NCBI RefSeq assembly: GCF_000382205.1 | Contig: NZ_KB907788.1 | Location: 310,001 to 374,000, forward strand | DNA from: Dyadobacter beijingensis DSM 21582 | GTDB taxonomy: Bacteria; Bacteroidota; Bacteroidia; Cytophagales; Spirosomataceae | Direction: 5' to 3' | Length of the DNA stretch: 64,000 nucleotides | Shown: piece after piece, positions 32,822-42,541 of the stretch | Layout of the letters: the number at the start of each line of letters is the position of its first letter | Position numbering within the stretch: position 1 is the first letter of the stretch | Translations under genes and position numbers: made by a program | The notes under the pieces: model-generated | Seen by the model: only the letters and a program-made list of their open reading frames with translations | Databases searched by the model: none | Told to the model about the DNA's origin: nothing

Positions 32822-34468
32822 TTATTGATAACCGGCATTCTGTTTGAACTCGCTTTTGTTCACGACCGCGTCGAGCTGCGTTTGCGGGATCGGGCGCACG
32901 GTATGGTGCTCCTGGATATTCACCGCATTGTCGGGCGCGTACTTTTTAATGCGCTCGATCAGTTTGCCGGTCCGTTTCAGGTCAAACCAGCGGAGTTGCT
33001 CGCCGGCCAGCTCGCGCGCGCGTTCGTCCAGGATGAAATCGAGGGTGATATCGGCTGGTTTCACCTGCATGGCGGCGGCTTTACCGGCTTTGGCGGCGCG
33101 GGTGCGTACCACATTCACATATTGCGCGGCAGCGGCGAGGTCACCCGTTTGCATGGCCGCTTCCGCCGCGATCAGGTATACTTCCGCGAGACGTATCACG
33201 AACACGTCACGCGCGCTCTGCGCCTCGTTCAGGCTCGCGCGGGTGGCGTCCATGAACTTGGAAAGGGTAGGGTAGCGCAGGTTGTCCTTCACGGTACCGT
33301 CGGCGAGGTAAATGTCTGCGCGGTCGTAGGTCTGGTACTTTTTGGCTGCTTCGATGGCGTCGGGGATGTCTTTTTTAGTACAATAAACAGCCGTATCCCC
33401 TTTGGCAATGCCCGCCGGAAGCGTAGCCGAATTGGCATACCACGATTCCATGAAACTGCCTTCATACCGCGCGTCATCAGCCGAGTACAGGTCCAGCAGG
33501 AAGCGCGTAGGCATGTAGCGGTTGAATGGGCGCCCGTTGGTAATGTCACGGGTCATGCCGGGGCGATCGTCGTATTTCATCAAAAAAAGCAAATGCGCGT
33601 TGTTACTGCCGCGTCCGTGGCCGTACGGATTGAAAGTCGAGTTGGCGAGGTCGTTCAATGCGAGGTTGGCCGAGTAATCCACGGCATAGATTACCTCCTT
33701 CGATTTGAGATTACTCATTTTCCACAAATCTGCGAAGCTGGCTTCGAGTTTATAACCATAGTTGCCGTCGATCACCGATTTTGCCATGTCCAGTGCCTCC
33801 TTGTTCATCCCGCGGGTGAGGTACATCCGCGCCAGAAATGCCTGCGCAGCGCCTTTGGTCACCCGGCCATATTGCGGCTGTGTGGCGGGGAGGTTGTTGA
33901 CGGCGATTTTCAGGTCTTCAAAAATCTGGTTGTAGAATGTTTCCACCGGCGTTTTGTTGGCCGTCGTCACGATACCGTTCGTTTCGGTGGTCGTGAAATG
34001 CACGCCGCCCCACGTTTCGACGATATGCCAGTAGTAGAATGCCCGCAGAAAGCGCAGCTCCCCCTCGCGCACCGGGCGCAAAGTGGCCGACAGCCCCGCC
34101 TGCTCGATGCGGTTGATGCCGCCGTTGCAGAGGTTAATGGCCGCGTAAAATTCCCGCCACTCATTGGTAAGGGCCGTATTGCTGCCCTGGAGGTTGAGGT
34201 ATTGGGTCAGGTCACGGTATACCTCGCCGGCGCCGCTCGTCCAGATGTCCGTGCCCGTCTCGGCGATATTGTAGCCTTCCTCCTTGCCGTACCACCACCG
34301 CTGGTAGGAATAGGCGGCATTGACAAGCGTTTCAAAGCCTTCGGGTGTCGTAAAGACCGTTTCGGCCGTGAGTCCCGAGGGGTTATATTCTTCCAAAGTT
34401 TTTTCACAGGAAAACAGCCCCAGGAGGGAAACCGCTATCAACCCTGTTTTCAATAGTTGTGATCTCAT
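32822..34468 (-). CDS. SusD/RagB-family glycan-binding lipoprotein
   Basis: The protein has 548 residues. A lipoprotein signal ends LLGLFSC with C21 as the lipidated residue. The SusD fold is seen in the helical repeats: GELRFLRAFYYWHIVETWGG (about 126-145), GRVTKGAAQAFLARMYLTRG and, near the end, DERARELAGEQLRWFDLKRTG. The protein sits on the cell surface as a lid over the SusC pore, captures oligosaccharides and passes them in. It follows the SusC gene by 21 bases. With GH28 and GH43 downstream, the substrate is probably a galacturonic-acid-containing pectin fragment. Length is typical. Confidence 0.95.
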   Translation of the reverse strand: MRSQLLKTGLIAVSLLGLFSCEKTLEEYNPSGLTAETVFTTPEGFETLVNAAYSYQRWWYGKEEGYNIAETGTDIWTSGAGEVYRDLTQYLNLQGSNTALTNEWREFYAAINLCNGGINRIEQAGLSATLRPVREGELRFLRAFYYWHIVETWGGVHFTTTETNGIVTTANKTPVETFYNQIFEDLKIAVNNLPATQPQYGRVTKGAAQAFLARMYLTRGMNKEALDMAKSVIDGNYGYKLEASFADLWKMSNLKSKEVIYAVDYSANLALNDLANSTFNPYGHGRGSNNAHLLFLMKYDDRPGMTRDITNGRPFNRYMPTRFLLDLYSADDARYEGSFMESWYANSATLPAGIAKGDTAVYCTKKDIPDAIEAAKKYQTYDRADIYLADGTVKDNLRYPTLSKFMDATRASLNEAQSARDVFVIRLAEVYLIAAEAAMQTGDLAAAAQYVNVVRTRAAKAGKAAAMQVKPADITLDFILDERARELAGEQLRWFDLKRTGKLIERIKKYAPDNAVNIQEHHTVRPIPQTQLDAVVNKSEFKQNAGYQ

Positions 34469-34489
34469 TGTGCTGACTGGTTAAAAGGG

Positions 34490-37400
34490 TTACAGGTTCA
34501 CATTCAGGCCGAATACGTACAGTTTTGTCATCGGGAAATTCTCCGATCCGCCGCGTTCCGGGTCATAATCGAGCTTCGTGAATGTGGCGAGGTTCTTGGC
34601 CGTGGCGTAAATGCGCAGGCCGCGGATCACCTTCCAGTTGAACTTGCTCACGGGCAGGTTGTAGGCGAGCGTGATGTTGCGTATGCGTGCGTAGGAAGCA
34701 TCGCGGTAACCGAGCGTCGAGAGGTATTTGAGGCCCGCATTCTTGTTCGGGCGCGGGTAGTCGTTGGTCGGGTTTTCGGGTGTCCAGTAATCGAGTCCGG
34801 CGGTGCTGTTGCCTACGCCTTGCTGGTCGAAACGGGCATAGCGGTCGGAGTTGATCATCGCACCAATGCGGGCGTAAATCATCACATTCAGGTCAAATCC
34901 CTTGTATTTGATCGTGTTATCCAGGCCTCCGCTCCATTTCGGGCGTGGTGTGCCGAGGATCACGCGGTCGTTCACAGCGTCGATCTTGCCGTCGCCGTTC
35001 TGGTCTTTCACCCTGATTTCGCCCGGCAGCTGCGTGGGCGAAACGGCCTTGGCCTGTTCCGCTTCGGAAGTTTGCCAGATGCCCAGCTTTTCATAGTCGT
35101 AGAACACGCTGATCGGGCTGCCGATGAACCAGCCGTTACCGATATCATTGCCCTCCGTCACGAGTTCGGTGATCTCTTCCTTGTTTTTGGTAAATGTGAG
35201 GTTGGTATTCCAGGTAAAATCGTTGGTTCGCACGTTGGTGCTTCCCAGTACGACTTCGATACCCCGGTTGCGGGTCTTGCCGATGTTCTGTTTCACGGTC
35301 GTTACGCCGGTGGTAGGTGGCAGGCCGCGGTCGAGGAGCAGGTCGGAGGTACGGGTGTCGTAATAATCGATCGAACCGTTAATGCGGCCGTCGAACAGCC
35401 CGAAGTCCAGGCCCAGGTTCTGCGTTCCCGACAGTTCCCAGCCTAACGCGGCATTGCCGACGTTGCGGGAGAACGTGTAGGCAGGATAGGCCACCTCGTC
35501 AAATCCGAATGCAATGCGGGTCAATGTCGTCTGGGTTGCATAGGGCCCCGAAGGGTCGTTTCCTGCGATACCGTAGCTCACGCGCAGTTTCAGGTCGCTG
35601 AGTTTAGGCACATTTTTCATGAAACCCTCGTCGATAATGCGCCAGGCGAATGCAGCCGACGGGAAAAACGTCCATTTGTTGCCGGGTGCGAGTTTGGAAG
35701 AACCATCCTTCCGCGCCGTGAGCGTGAGTAAATAGCGCTCTTTGAAACCATAGTTCACCCGCGCCGCAAACGACACGAGGTTGTTTTTGGAATAGGCCGA
35801 ATTGATCTTGATCTCTTCCGTAGCGCTGCCGAGCGAGTAAAAAAGCTGCGCCGGAATGAGCTGGTTCACGCCCGAGGCCGATGCGTTGTCCGAAACAGTC
35901 GCCAGCGAACTGCCGATACCCGTGAACGTAAAGCTATGCTGCGCAAATGCCTTTTGATAGGTCACCACGTTCTCCCAGTTGATCGTGCGGCCATTGGAAA
36001 CATTATAGGTGGCGAGCGATTTACCGGTCAACGAGCGGTCGATGGATTTCGGCGAAGAATAAGCCCCGTTGCGCGAATTGGAAAGGTTCGCGCCGAGCGT
36101 GCTGCGGAAGGTAAGGCCTTTTAGCGGCGTGATTTCGACGTAACCGTTCGTAAGCGTGCGCGTGGTGAGAATATTGTTGTTAAAAACGCCGGGCTGCTCG
36201 TCCGAGAGCGGGTTGGCCGTCTGCCCGTCAAGCATAATGAAGTTGAAATTGCCGTTCTCGTCGTACAATGAACCCAGCGGGCTGATTTTGTTAGCCTGGT
36301 TGAGCGGGTCGCGGCGGACGCTCTGGTTGTAATAAGTCAGCTGGCTTTGCAGGCCGATCTTCATCCAGTCGGTGAGTGTATAATCCACATTCAGGCGGGC
36401 AGTGTAGCGCTTCATTTCGTCCAGTTTCAAAATCCCTTTTTCATTGAAATAATCTACTGAGACGTAGGATTTGAGCTTTTCGGAGCCGCCGCGGAAACCC
36501 AGCTGATAGTTTTGCTGAAACCCGGGATGGATCAGTTCCTTCTGGTAATCGGTCCAGATCCCTTTCTGCAATGCATCGTATTCCGCCACATTGGTAAAAA
36601 TGGCCGGGTCGTCGGCCGGACTGTTCCAAACGCCGGCGGCGCGCCATGCTTCCCGCTTGAAGTCGCGGAACTCGTTGATATCCATCGCACGCGGGTACAT
36701 CGTCACCTGCGAAACGCCCGCGTAGGAGTTGAATGAAATGTCCGGGCGGCCCGTTTTTCCTTTTTTGGTGGTAATCAAAATTACCCCGTTGGCACCGCGC
36801 GAGCCGTAAATGGCAATGGAAGACGCATCTTTCAATACTTCCATCGACTCGATGTCGTTCGAATTGATATCCGCCAGGTCGCCATACTGCACGCCGTCTA
36901 CAATAATGAGCGGGGAGTTGTTTCCGCCTATCGAACGGTTGCCCCGGATGGTAATGTTCACGCCCGCGCCAGCCTGTCCGCTGCTGCGCGTTATGTCCGC
37001 ACCGGCGATCTTGCCCTGCACGGCATCGAGGACGTTGTTGGACGGCACTTCTTTCAGCTGCTCGCTTTTGAGCTGCACCACAGAGCCCGTCAGGTCGCGC
37101 TTGCGCACGGCGCCGTAACCGATCACGACCACTTCATCCAACGCACCCACGTCGGGTTTAAGGGAAATGGTAAATGCGGTTTGTGCTCCTAAAACAACGT
37201 CCTGGCTTTGGTAGCCCACAAATGAGAAGGTCAGGATGGCCGTGGGGTCCTCGGGCACGAGCAGGCTGAACTTACCCTGACCGTCGGTGCTCGTGCCGCG
37301 GTTGGTGCCTTTCAGGATCACGCTTACGCCGGGTAACACGGCATTCTTTTCATCGGTGAGCACGCCGGTAACCGTGCGGTCGGCGGTGGTCTGCGGCTTC

Positions 37401-37789
37401 ACGGGTGCCGCGGATTCCTCGCGGACGGCATTTTCAAGGACGATTTGACCGCCTACCATACGGTAAGTCAGGTTCAAGGGCGCCAGTATTTCGTCCAGCA
37501 CGGCGTCCAGCCGCTTTTTATTGACTTCCACACTCACATTCCGGGCCACATTCACGCGCTCGGAGCTGTACACAATGCGGGCTTTCGTTTGTTTTTCGAT
37601 GCTGCTGATCACCTTCTCGAAGCGCTGGTTCTGGAATTTCAGCGTGACGAGCCTGGACATGACTTCCTGCATATCGGCAGCGAGCGCCGCCTGGCAAACG
37701 AGCAGGGCTGCCAGGCATATGAGCAGCAATCGTTTACCCGTTGAATGTGCGGCGAGGAGCCTGAAAAGTAAAGGTTCTGTTTTTTTCAT
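34490..37789 (-). CDS. SusC/RagA TonB-dependent transporter with STN signalling domain
   Basis: The start is the ATG at 37789 (MKKTEPLLF), which precedes a signal peptide of about 38 residues; the frame runs further up without reason. The 1099-residue protein has an STN (secretin/TonB N-terminal) domain at about 50-120, a carboxypeptidase-like domain (about 138-212) and the SusC box ALDEVVVIGYGAVRKRDLTGS (216-236). The plug contains EVLKDASSIAIYGSRGANGVI, and the barrel ends TKLYVFGLNVNL. The STN domain touches the FecR anti-sigma factor, so substrate binding is reported to the ECF sigma factor encoded upstream. It imports the oligosaccharide captured by SusD, with energy from TonB. Confidence 0.95.
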   Translation of the reverse strand: MKKTEPLLFRLLAAHSTGKRLLLICLAALLVCQAALAADMQEVMSRLVTLKFQNQRFEKVISSIEKQTKARIVYSSERVNVARNVSVEVNKKRLDAVLDEILAPLNLTYRMVGGQIVLENAVREESAAPVKPQTTADRTVTGVLTDEKNAVLPGVSVILKGTNRGTSTDGQGKFSLLVPEDPTAILTFSFVGYQSQDVVLGAQTAFTISLKPDVGALDEVVVIGYGAVRKRDLTGSVVQLKSEQLKEVPSNNVLDAVQGKIAGADITRSSGQAGAGVNITIRGNRSIGGNNSPLIIVDGVQYGDLADINSNDIESMEVLKDASSIAIYGSRGANGVILITTKKGKTGRPDISFNSYAGVSQVTMYPRAMDINEFRDFKREAWRAAGVWNSPADDPAIFTNVAEYDALQKGIWTDYQKELIHPGFQQNYQLGFRGGSEKLKSYVSVDYFNEKGILKLDEMKRYTARLNVDYTLTDWMKIGLQSQLTYYNQSVRRDPLNQANKISPLGSLYDENGNFNFIMLDGQTANPLSDEQPGVFNNNILTTRTLTNGYVEITPLKGLTFRSTLGANLSNSRNGAYSSPKSIDRSLTGKSLATYNVSNGRTINWENVVTYQKAFAQHSFTFTGIGSSLATVSDNASASGVNQLIPAQLFYSLGSATEEIKINSAYSKNNLVSFAARVNYGFKERYLLTLTARKDGSSKLAPGNKWTFFPSAAFAWRIIDEGFMKNVPKLSDLKLRVSYGIAGNDPSGPYATQTTLTRIAFGFDEVAYPAYTFSRNVGNAALGWELSGTQNLGLDFGLFDGRINGSIDYYDTRTSDLLLDRGLPPTTGVTTVKQNIGKTRNRGIEVVLGSTNVRTNDFTWNTNLTFTKNKEEITELVTEGNDIGNGWFIGSPISVFYDYEKLGIWQTSEAEQAKAVSPTQLPGEIRVKDQNGDGKIDAVNDRVILGTPRPKWSGGLDNTIKYKGFDLNVMIYARIGAMINSDRYARFDQQGVGNSTAGLDYWTPENPTNDYPRPNKNAGLKYLSTLGYRDASYARIRNITLAYNLPVSKFNWKVIRGLRIYATAKNLATFTKLDYDPERGGSENFPMTKLYVFGLNVNL

Positions 37790-37921
37790 ACCTTTAAATG
37801 TTTTATTGAATGGACATTTGATAAAATGAAGCGTCCCGAGACGGCCCGATTCGCTGTCGGTCCGGGGATGTTTGCTGACGCTGGCCCATGTTCGCTGCAT
37901 GGCCAGCGTTTTGGTTTGCGG

Positions 37922-38968
37922 CTATGTCTGCATGGCGGAATGGATGGGTTTACGGGTTTTGAAAGCTTGTGGCGTGCGGACCGTGCAACCCGGCCCGGAA
38001 ATGCGGATGGCTGGGCCGAGGACCTTGTACCTGGCGCCCAATGCGGCGCAGATAATGTCGAGCTGCACGAAAAGCGGTTGCCCGCTGAGGTCGGCCGTGA
38101 GGGGGCAGTTCAGGATCTGGCTGTTTTCGGCACCCAGCTCCACACCCCAGGCTTCCCGCATGCGCTCGGCCACTTCGGAAAGCGGGGTATTTTGGAAGCG
38201 GAACGAGACATCGGCGTTCAGCAATCTCGGTTTGCCGGCCAGTCCGGGCGACAGTTTGCCCGAAGCCCGGTCGAAAGTAGCGGTATGGTTGGGGCTAACG
38301 AGCATGTCGGGCCCGCTATCACCTTTGCGTTCGGCATATACGGATACGAGGCCGGTGACTACTTCTACCTTGGTTTGCTTACCGTCCGGGGCCGTGCCTA
38401 CATGGAAAGAGGTACCGAGTACTTTGGTCGTAACCTCGCCGGAATGCACATAGAATGGCTTTTCCGGATTTTTGCGAATGCTGAAAAACGCATTGCCTTT
38501 CAGTATGACGGTCCTTTTTTTATGTTCAAAATGAGTGGGATAGCGCAATGAGCTGCCGGGAGCCAGTTCTACGGTGCTACTGTCTTCGAGAAGCACCGGC
38601 AAGACGGTAGTACCATCATTCCGCTGCTCTTCCCAGGCGTAGGCGGCCAACGGAATGCTCCGATCCGGCATTTTTTCCATGAAAAACCACCCGGCAAGCA
38701 GCAGCGACGCCGCTATGGCGGTCCACCGAACGTAAATGGACCGAAAAGGATTGTTATTTCGCGCCTCGCTGAGATCGGGCAGATACGATTTTTCTTGCAT
38801 CCCCGACCAGATACGGGCTCCGGCATCCTGCAAGTCACGATCCGAAACTTCCGCGGTATGGTCGTTTTCGAGAAGCGCAAACCAGTGTTCCACCAGCCGT
38901 TTTTCCTCATCGGTACACCGGCCTTCCTGATATTTCTCCAATAATGCTGCGAATTGTTCCCGGTTCAT
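37922..38968 (-). CDS. FecR-family anti-sigma factor
   Basis: The protein has 348 residues. A cytoplasmic N-terminus (1-78, MNREQFAALLEKYQEGRCTDEEKRLVEHW) should bind the sigma factor. One membrane helix lies at about 80-97. The periplasmic part has the FecR domain (about 115-215, with DSSTVELAPGSSLRYP and VLGTSFHVG) and a C-terminal DUF4974 domain with LNADVSFRFQNTPLSEVAERM. It passes a signal from the SusC STN domain to the sigma factor. It lies 132 bases before the SusC gene and 180 bases after the sigma gene. The C-terminal tail after about 325 (TPQAFKTRKPIHSAMQT) is basic and longer than usual. Confidence 0.93.
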   Translation of the reverse strand: MNREQFAALLEKYQEGRCTDEEKRLVEHWFALLENDHTAEVSDRDLQDAGARIWSGMQEKSYLPDLSEARNNNPFRSIYVRWTAIAASLLLAGWFFMEKMPDRSIPLAAYAWEEQRNDGTTVLPVLLEDSSTVELAPGSSLRYPTHFEHKKRTVILKGNAFFSIRKNPEKPFYVHSGEVTTKVLGTSFHVGTAPDGKQTKVEVVTGLVSVYAERKGDSGPDMLVSPNHTATFDRASGKLSPGLAGKPRLLNADVSFRFQNTPLSEVAERMREAWGVELGAENSQILNCPLTADLSGQPLFVQLDIICAALGARYKVLGPAIRISGPGCTVRTPQAFKTRKPIHSAMQT

Positions 38969-39148
38969 GGGCTGCGACGGCTGTTCTGCTTTTTAAAGTG
39001 AGTCAACGAGCGACGCCGAGATCCGCAAAAGATTTTAAATCATGTGGGAATTGTTATAAGAAGAGTGGCTTTTATTTAAAATAATCTTTCTTTTGTGCAA
39101 CAGCCTAATAGCGCGAAGGCAACCCTCGCGCCAGCCTCTCCGGCGGCA

Positions 39149-39697
39149 TTATAGATAGTCTTTTAAATACGAGCGGAGGGCCTTCACGACGAGGCTCAAA
39201 TGATGTTCTACCGTCCTTTGCGGCATTTGGATTTCGGTGGCGATTTCTTTGGTGGAACGGTTTTCTAGGCGGTGGAGGCGGAAAATGGTCTGCGATTTTT
39301 CGGGGAAATGGCTGAGCCGGGCCTCGATGTTGCTCATCAGTTCGCTGGCATTGAGCTGCTCTTCGGTGTTGTAAATGGCGTCGGAGTAGCCGGTGAAGGC
39401 GTGTGCCAGGTATTTTTCATGCACCATCGCCGATTTGAAATGGTTAATGCAGCTGTACTTGACGGAAGTGACCAGGTAAGCTTCCAGGTTTTCGATCTGC
39501 AACAGGCTCCGGCGTTCCCACAGGCGCAGGAATACGTCCTGCACAATGCCCTCCACGGCCTCGCGGTCGTCGATCCTGCGGAGCGCGAGCAGGTACATTT
39601 TTTTCCAGTAACGCTGGTAAATCTCCCGGAATACCATTCCATCGTCGTCGTGCAGGGCGTCGACGAGCTGTGGGTCCGATAGAGATCTGAGATTCAT
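39149..39697 (-). CDS. ECF-type RNA polymerase sigma factor (FecI-like)
   Basis: The ATG at 39697 gives 182 residues, the usual length of Bacteroidota ECF factors; a frame to 39826 adds an untypical basic tail. Region 2 (about 20-85) includes FREIYQRYWKKMYLLALRRI and VEGIVQDVFLRLWERR. Region 4 (about 120-175) has the helix-turn-helix STKEIATEIQMPQRTVEHH. It should direct transcription of the SusC operon when FecR releases it. Accordingly, the 130 bases before the SusC gene show no TAnnTTTG element. This gene, fecR and the susC operon all run in the same direction, which makes this a classic trans-envelope sigma locus. Confidence 0.92.
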   Translation of the reverse strand: MNLRSLSDPQLVDALHDDDGMVFREIYQRYWKKMYLLALRRIDDREAVEGIVQDVFLRLWERRSLLQIENLEAYLVTSVKYSCINHFKSAMVHEKYLAHAFTGYSDAIYNTEEQLNASELMSNIEARLSHFPEKSQTIFRLHRLENRSTKEIATEIQMPQRTVEHHLSLVVKALRSYLKDYL

Positions 39698-40042
39698 GAA
39701 TGCCTGGTTAATGCGGTTGCGGGACTGCCGTTTCAAGGGATACTGCGAATTGTATTTTTCCGCGATCCGGCAAATGGCCTGATAACTGCCCGGACTTAAT
39801 TTGAATCCATTTTTGGTCGTGACCAATGTAAATGCCCGATTTTTTTACGCAGACGTTGCCGGGAACGTTGTCATCGGGAAATTTTAACGGGAAAAGCATA
39901 CTTTTTCCCGACATTATAAAATTATAGGACTAGATTTGTCAAACTGACATTTGAAATATTGCAAGAATACTTTGTGTAAAATCTGCGGTAAAAACGCAGG
40001 TGCCGAGGCTTTTATCTCACCTGTTCCATACCTTGAATTGTC
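39698..40042. promoter_or_regulatory. Divergent promoter region between the sigma and oxidoreductase genes
   Basis: No gene is seen in these 345 bases. CGGGAAAA (39888-39895) pairs with TTTTCCCG (39903-39910). TAGATTTG at 39931-39938 fits the plus-strand -7 element TAnnTTTG and would start transcription about 100 bases before the Gfo/Idh/MocA gene. CTGCG (39983-39987) and CGCAG (39995-39999) form a small hairpin in that leader. No clear promoter for the sigma gene was found. Confidence 0.45.
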
Positions 40043-41350
40043 ATGACTATTTCGAGAAGAAAATTCATCCGGAATGCCGCAGCGACGGGAGTCGGCGCTG
40101 CTTTTTCCCCGGTAATGGTGCCGTTCGCGCACGCTCGCCCGATCCATTCTGCGGCCGATAAAATCCGTGTCGCGGCCATCGGGATCAACAGCATGGGCTG
40201 GGCGGATGTCAACGCGGTGATGAAAAATCCCGGCGTGGAATGCGTGGCATTATGCGACGTGGACCGCAACGTGCTCGACAAGCGGGCCGCCGAGCTGGCC
40301 GGGAAAGGCGTTCAGGTGAAAACCTATGGCGATTACCGCCGCGTGCTGGATAATAAGGACATCGATGCCGTGGTAATCGGTACGCCCGACCATTGGCATT
40401 GCCTGATGATGGCCGAGGCATGCGCGGCGGGTAAGGATGTTTACGTGGAAAAGCCGATCGGGAATTCCATCGCCGAATGCCGCGCGATGGTGGCCGCGCA
40501 GGAGCGGTACAAGCGCGTGGTGCAGGTAGGGCAGTGGCAGCGGAGCCAGAAACATTTCCGCGATGCCGTCGATTTCGTGCATGCCGGCAAGCTCGGTAAG
40601 GTCGGACTGGTAAAAGTTTGGGGCTATTTCAATTATGGAAGCCCCGTCGCGCAGCAGCCCGACGGCATACCGCCCGCCGGGGTCGACTACGGCATGTGGC
40701 TAGGCCCGGCTACGAAAAGGCCATTCAACAGCAACCGGTTTCATGGCAGTTTCCGGTGGTTTTGGGATTACGCCGGCGGCATTCTGACAGACTGGGGCGT
40801 GCATTTGCTCGATTATGCAATGCTCGGCATGAAAGCGGCAAATACCCCGAAAAGGATCAGCTCCAGCGGCTCGATGCTGCGTAACCCCGGCGCCGAAACA
40901 CCCGATACGATGACCGCCCTGTTCGAATACGAGGGTTTTAATATCCAATGGGAGCATGTAATCGGCTATGGAGCAGGTATTTATAACCGCCAGCACGGCA
41001 TCGCTTTTCTCGGAGAAAACGGTACGCTCATTCTCGACCGGCGAGGCTGGGAAGTGGTTCCCTATGAGAACAGAATGGAAGCCGTACCGTTTCAGAATTC
41101 TTCGGATAATGGCCTCGATGAGCATGCCCGCAATTTCGTGGAGGTGATCCGCTCGCGCAGCATGGGCGACCTGCATGCGCCCATACGTGCGGGCGCAGAC
41201 GTGGCTATCCTTGCGCAAATGGGCAATATCGCTTACCGAACGGGCAGTACTTTGCATTGGAATGCGCCAAAAGGGGAGTTCGATGTGGCAGCCGCCAACA
41301 AATTCATTACCCACGAATACCACAATGGCTACAAAATGCCCCGCGTGTAG
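40043..41350 (+). CDS. Tat-exported Gfo/Idh/MocA-family oxidoreductase
   Basis: The protein has 435 residues. A twin-arginine signal, SRRKFIRNAAATG (4-16), sends it folded to the periplasm. The Rossmann domain (about 40-160) begins IRVAAIGINSMGWADV, with CDVD for cofactor binding and the family mark EKPIG (136-140). The C-terminal sheet domain has RWFWDYAGGILTDWGVHLLD, which holds the conserved histidine of the active site. Exported members of this family keep a tightly bound NAD(P) and act on sugars or sugar derivatives, for example oxidising or deglycosylating them. It is a single-gene unit with its own -7 element and terminator, 345 bases from the sigma gene. The substrate is not known. 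Confidence 0.9.
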   Translation: MTISRRKFIRNAAATGVGAAFSPVMVPFAHARPIHSAADKIRVAAIGINSMGWADVNAVMKNPGVECVALCDVDRNVLDKRAAELAGKGVQVKTYGDYRRVLDNKDIDAVVIGTPDHWHCLMMAEACAAGKDVYVEKPIGNSIAECRAMVAAQERYKRVVQVGQWQRSQKHFRDAVDFVHAGKLGKVGLVKVWGYFNYGSPVAQQPDGIPPAGVDYGMWLGPATKRPFNSNRFHGSFRWFWDYAGGILTDWGVHLLDYAMLGMKAANTPKRISSSGSMLRNPGAETPDTMTALFEYEGFNIQWEHVIGYGAGIYNRQHGIAFLGENGTLILDRRGWEVVPYENRMEAVPFQNSSDNGLDEHARNFVEVIRSRSMGDLHAPIRAGADVAILAQMGNIAYRTGSTLHWNAPKGEFDVAAANKFITHEYHNGYKMPRV

Positions 41351-41427
41351 TTTCGCGGGAGCTACCCAGGTCCGCATAAATGCTTGCGGAACATGATAGA
41401 TTACCAATACATATTTGAATGGTTATA

Positions 41428-41464
41428 GAGATCGGTACGATTGTAACCGATCTCGCTTTTTTTT
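41428..41464 (+). terminator. Intrinsic terminator of the Gfo/Idh/MocA gene
   Basis: GAGATCGGT (41428-41436) pairs perfectly with ACCGATCTC (41446-41454) around nine bases, and eight T follow (41457-41464). It lies 78 bases past the stop and isolates the oxidoreductase from the flavoenzyme operon. Confidence 0.9.
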
Positions 41465-41466
41465 GA

Positions 41467-41525
41467 CCGTTAAATAAGATTAACGGAGAGGATAGCCTGA
41501 ATCGATTTTAAGTAACCTAAGTTTG
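41467..41525 (+). promoter_or_regulatory. Operator-like inverted repeat and -7 element of the flavoenzyme operon
   Basis: CCGTTAA (41467-41473) and TTAACGG (41480-41486) form a perfect 7-bp inverted repeat with a six-base spacer. Thirty-one bases later TAAGTTTG (41518-41525) fits TAnnTTTG. No proper -33 TTG was found, which fits regulated transcription. The leader to the ATG at 41658 would be about 130 bases. With the terminator above, it fills the 307-base gap from 41351. Confidence 0.5.
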
Positions 41526-41657
41526 AGTAAATTGTAAAACTAGTTCTATAAACACGTGGAATGGTGCAATCCGGTGAAGGAGGATTGAGATAGTGGCGAA
41601 GCGGGCACAGCCATGATTCTAGTCCGAATTCATTTTCAATTTAACCATTCATACACC

Positions 41658-42503
41658 ATGTTAAAAGTTGCTAGTAATGTCCCCCAAACGACCCGTTTGG
41701 GCGGCGCTCCACAAGAAACCACCTCGATGTTCGGTCCGCTTACCGACCTGATCGGCACCTGGGTGGGGAACAAGGGATGGAACCTCGTAGCGGTGCCCAA
41801 CCAGAAAGGCGGCTTCCTGCTGCTCGTTCAGCCTTACACGGAAACATTGACCATTACGCCCCTGAGCACGCCGACGCCCAACCGCGGCACACACATCGTG
41901 CAGCAGGTACCGACGTTGTTGTACCATCTCAGCATTCACAGCAACGTGGACGGCAGCTTGCTCCACGCCGAAAACGGCACCTGGCTGCTGCTGAACGACT
42001 GCCCCGACGAATTCAGCATTGCCCGGCAAGCCTCGGTACCGCACGGCGATTCGCTGCTTGCATTGGGCGGCTCGTCGGTCACCGGCGGTGCGCCAACGAT
42101 CCCGGCGATCAGCACATTACCCATTACCGGCCCCGGCTCGAAGCCACTGGGTTACACCGATCCTTACCTCACGCCGCAGCCCGGTTTCAACAAGGTAAAT
42201 CCGAATGCCACCTTGCAGGACGCCATTGCCGGCCAGACGATCACTTCCACGACGACGATTTCGGTCAATACCGCCAACAAGGGAGGTATTACGAACATCC
42301 CGTTCATCGTGCAGAATGCGAACACCACCAGTTTCGAAGCCACTTACTGGATTGAAACGGTGCAGAACCAGACGACGGGTGGTTCATTCCTGCAATTGCA
42401 ATACTCCCAGAATTCGATCATCGAGTTTATCCCGCAGTTCCACGATCCATCCAAGCTGATCCAATGGCCGCATGTGAACATCAATACTTTGGTAAAACAA
42501 TAA
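41658..42503 (+). CDS. Putative heme-binding beta-barrel protein (nitrobindin/FABP-like)
   Basis: The protein has 281 residues from ATG 41658; the frame to 41613 lacks a likely start. The opening SMFGPLTDLIGTWVGNKGWNL (about 23-43) resembles the first strands of heme-binding beta-barrel proteins related to nitrobindin. YTETLTITPL (60-69), TLLYHLSIHS (87-96) and LLHAENGTWLLL (101-112) match the family's later strands. The rest has IPFIVQNANTTSFEATYWIETV and a C-terminal HVNINTLVK. There is no signal peptide. It is the first gene of a three-gene operon with two flavin oxidases, 38 bases before the second. It might carry heme, scavenge peroxide made by the oxidases, or bind their substrate. The assignment is by eye and moderate. 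Confidence 0.5.
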   Translation: MLKVASNVPQTTRLGGAPQETTSMFGPLTDLIGTWVGNKGWNLVAVPNQKGGFLLLVQPYTETLTITPLSTPTPNRGTHIVQQVPTLLYHLSIHSNVDGSLLHAENGTWLLLNDCPDEFSIARQASVPHGDSLLALGGSSVTGGAPTIPAISTLPITGPGSKPLGYTDPYLTPQPGFNKVNPNATLQDAIAGQTITSTTTISVNTANKGGITNIPFIVQNANTTSFEATYWIETVQNQTTGGSFLQLQYSQNSIIEFIPQFHDPSKLIQWPHVNINTLVKQ

Positions 42504-42541
42504 GCTGAACATTCTATCCTTCACAAAAAACATCCATTACT

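Noticed and set aside
32825..34456. 543-codon plus-strand open frame
   Set aside because: Shadow of the first SusD gene.
41571..41590. Strong AGGAGG-type ribosome site before the heme-barrel gene
   Set aside because: It is about 75 bases from the ATG at 41658 and no suitable start lies close after it; this phylum seldom uses such sites.
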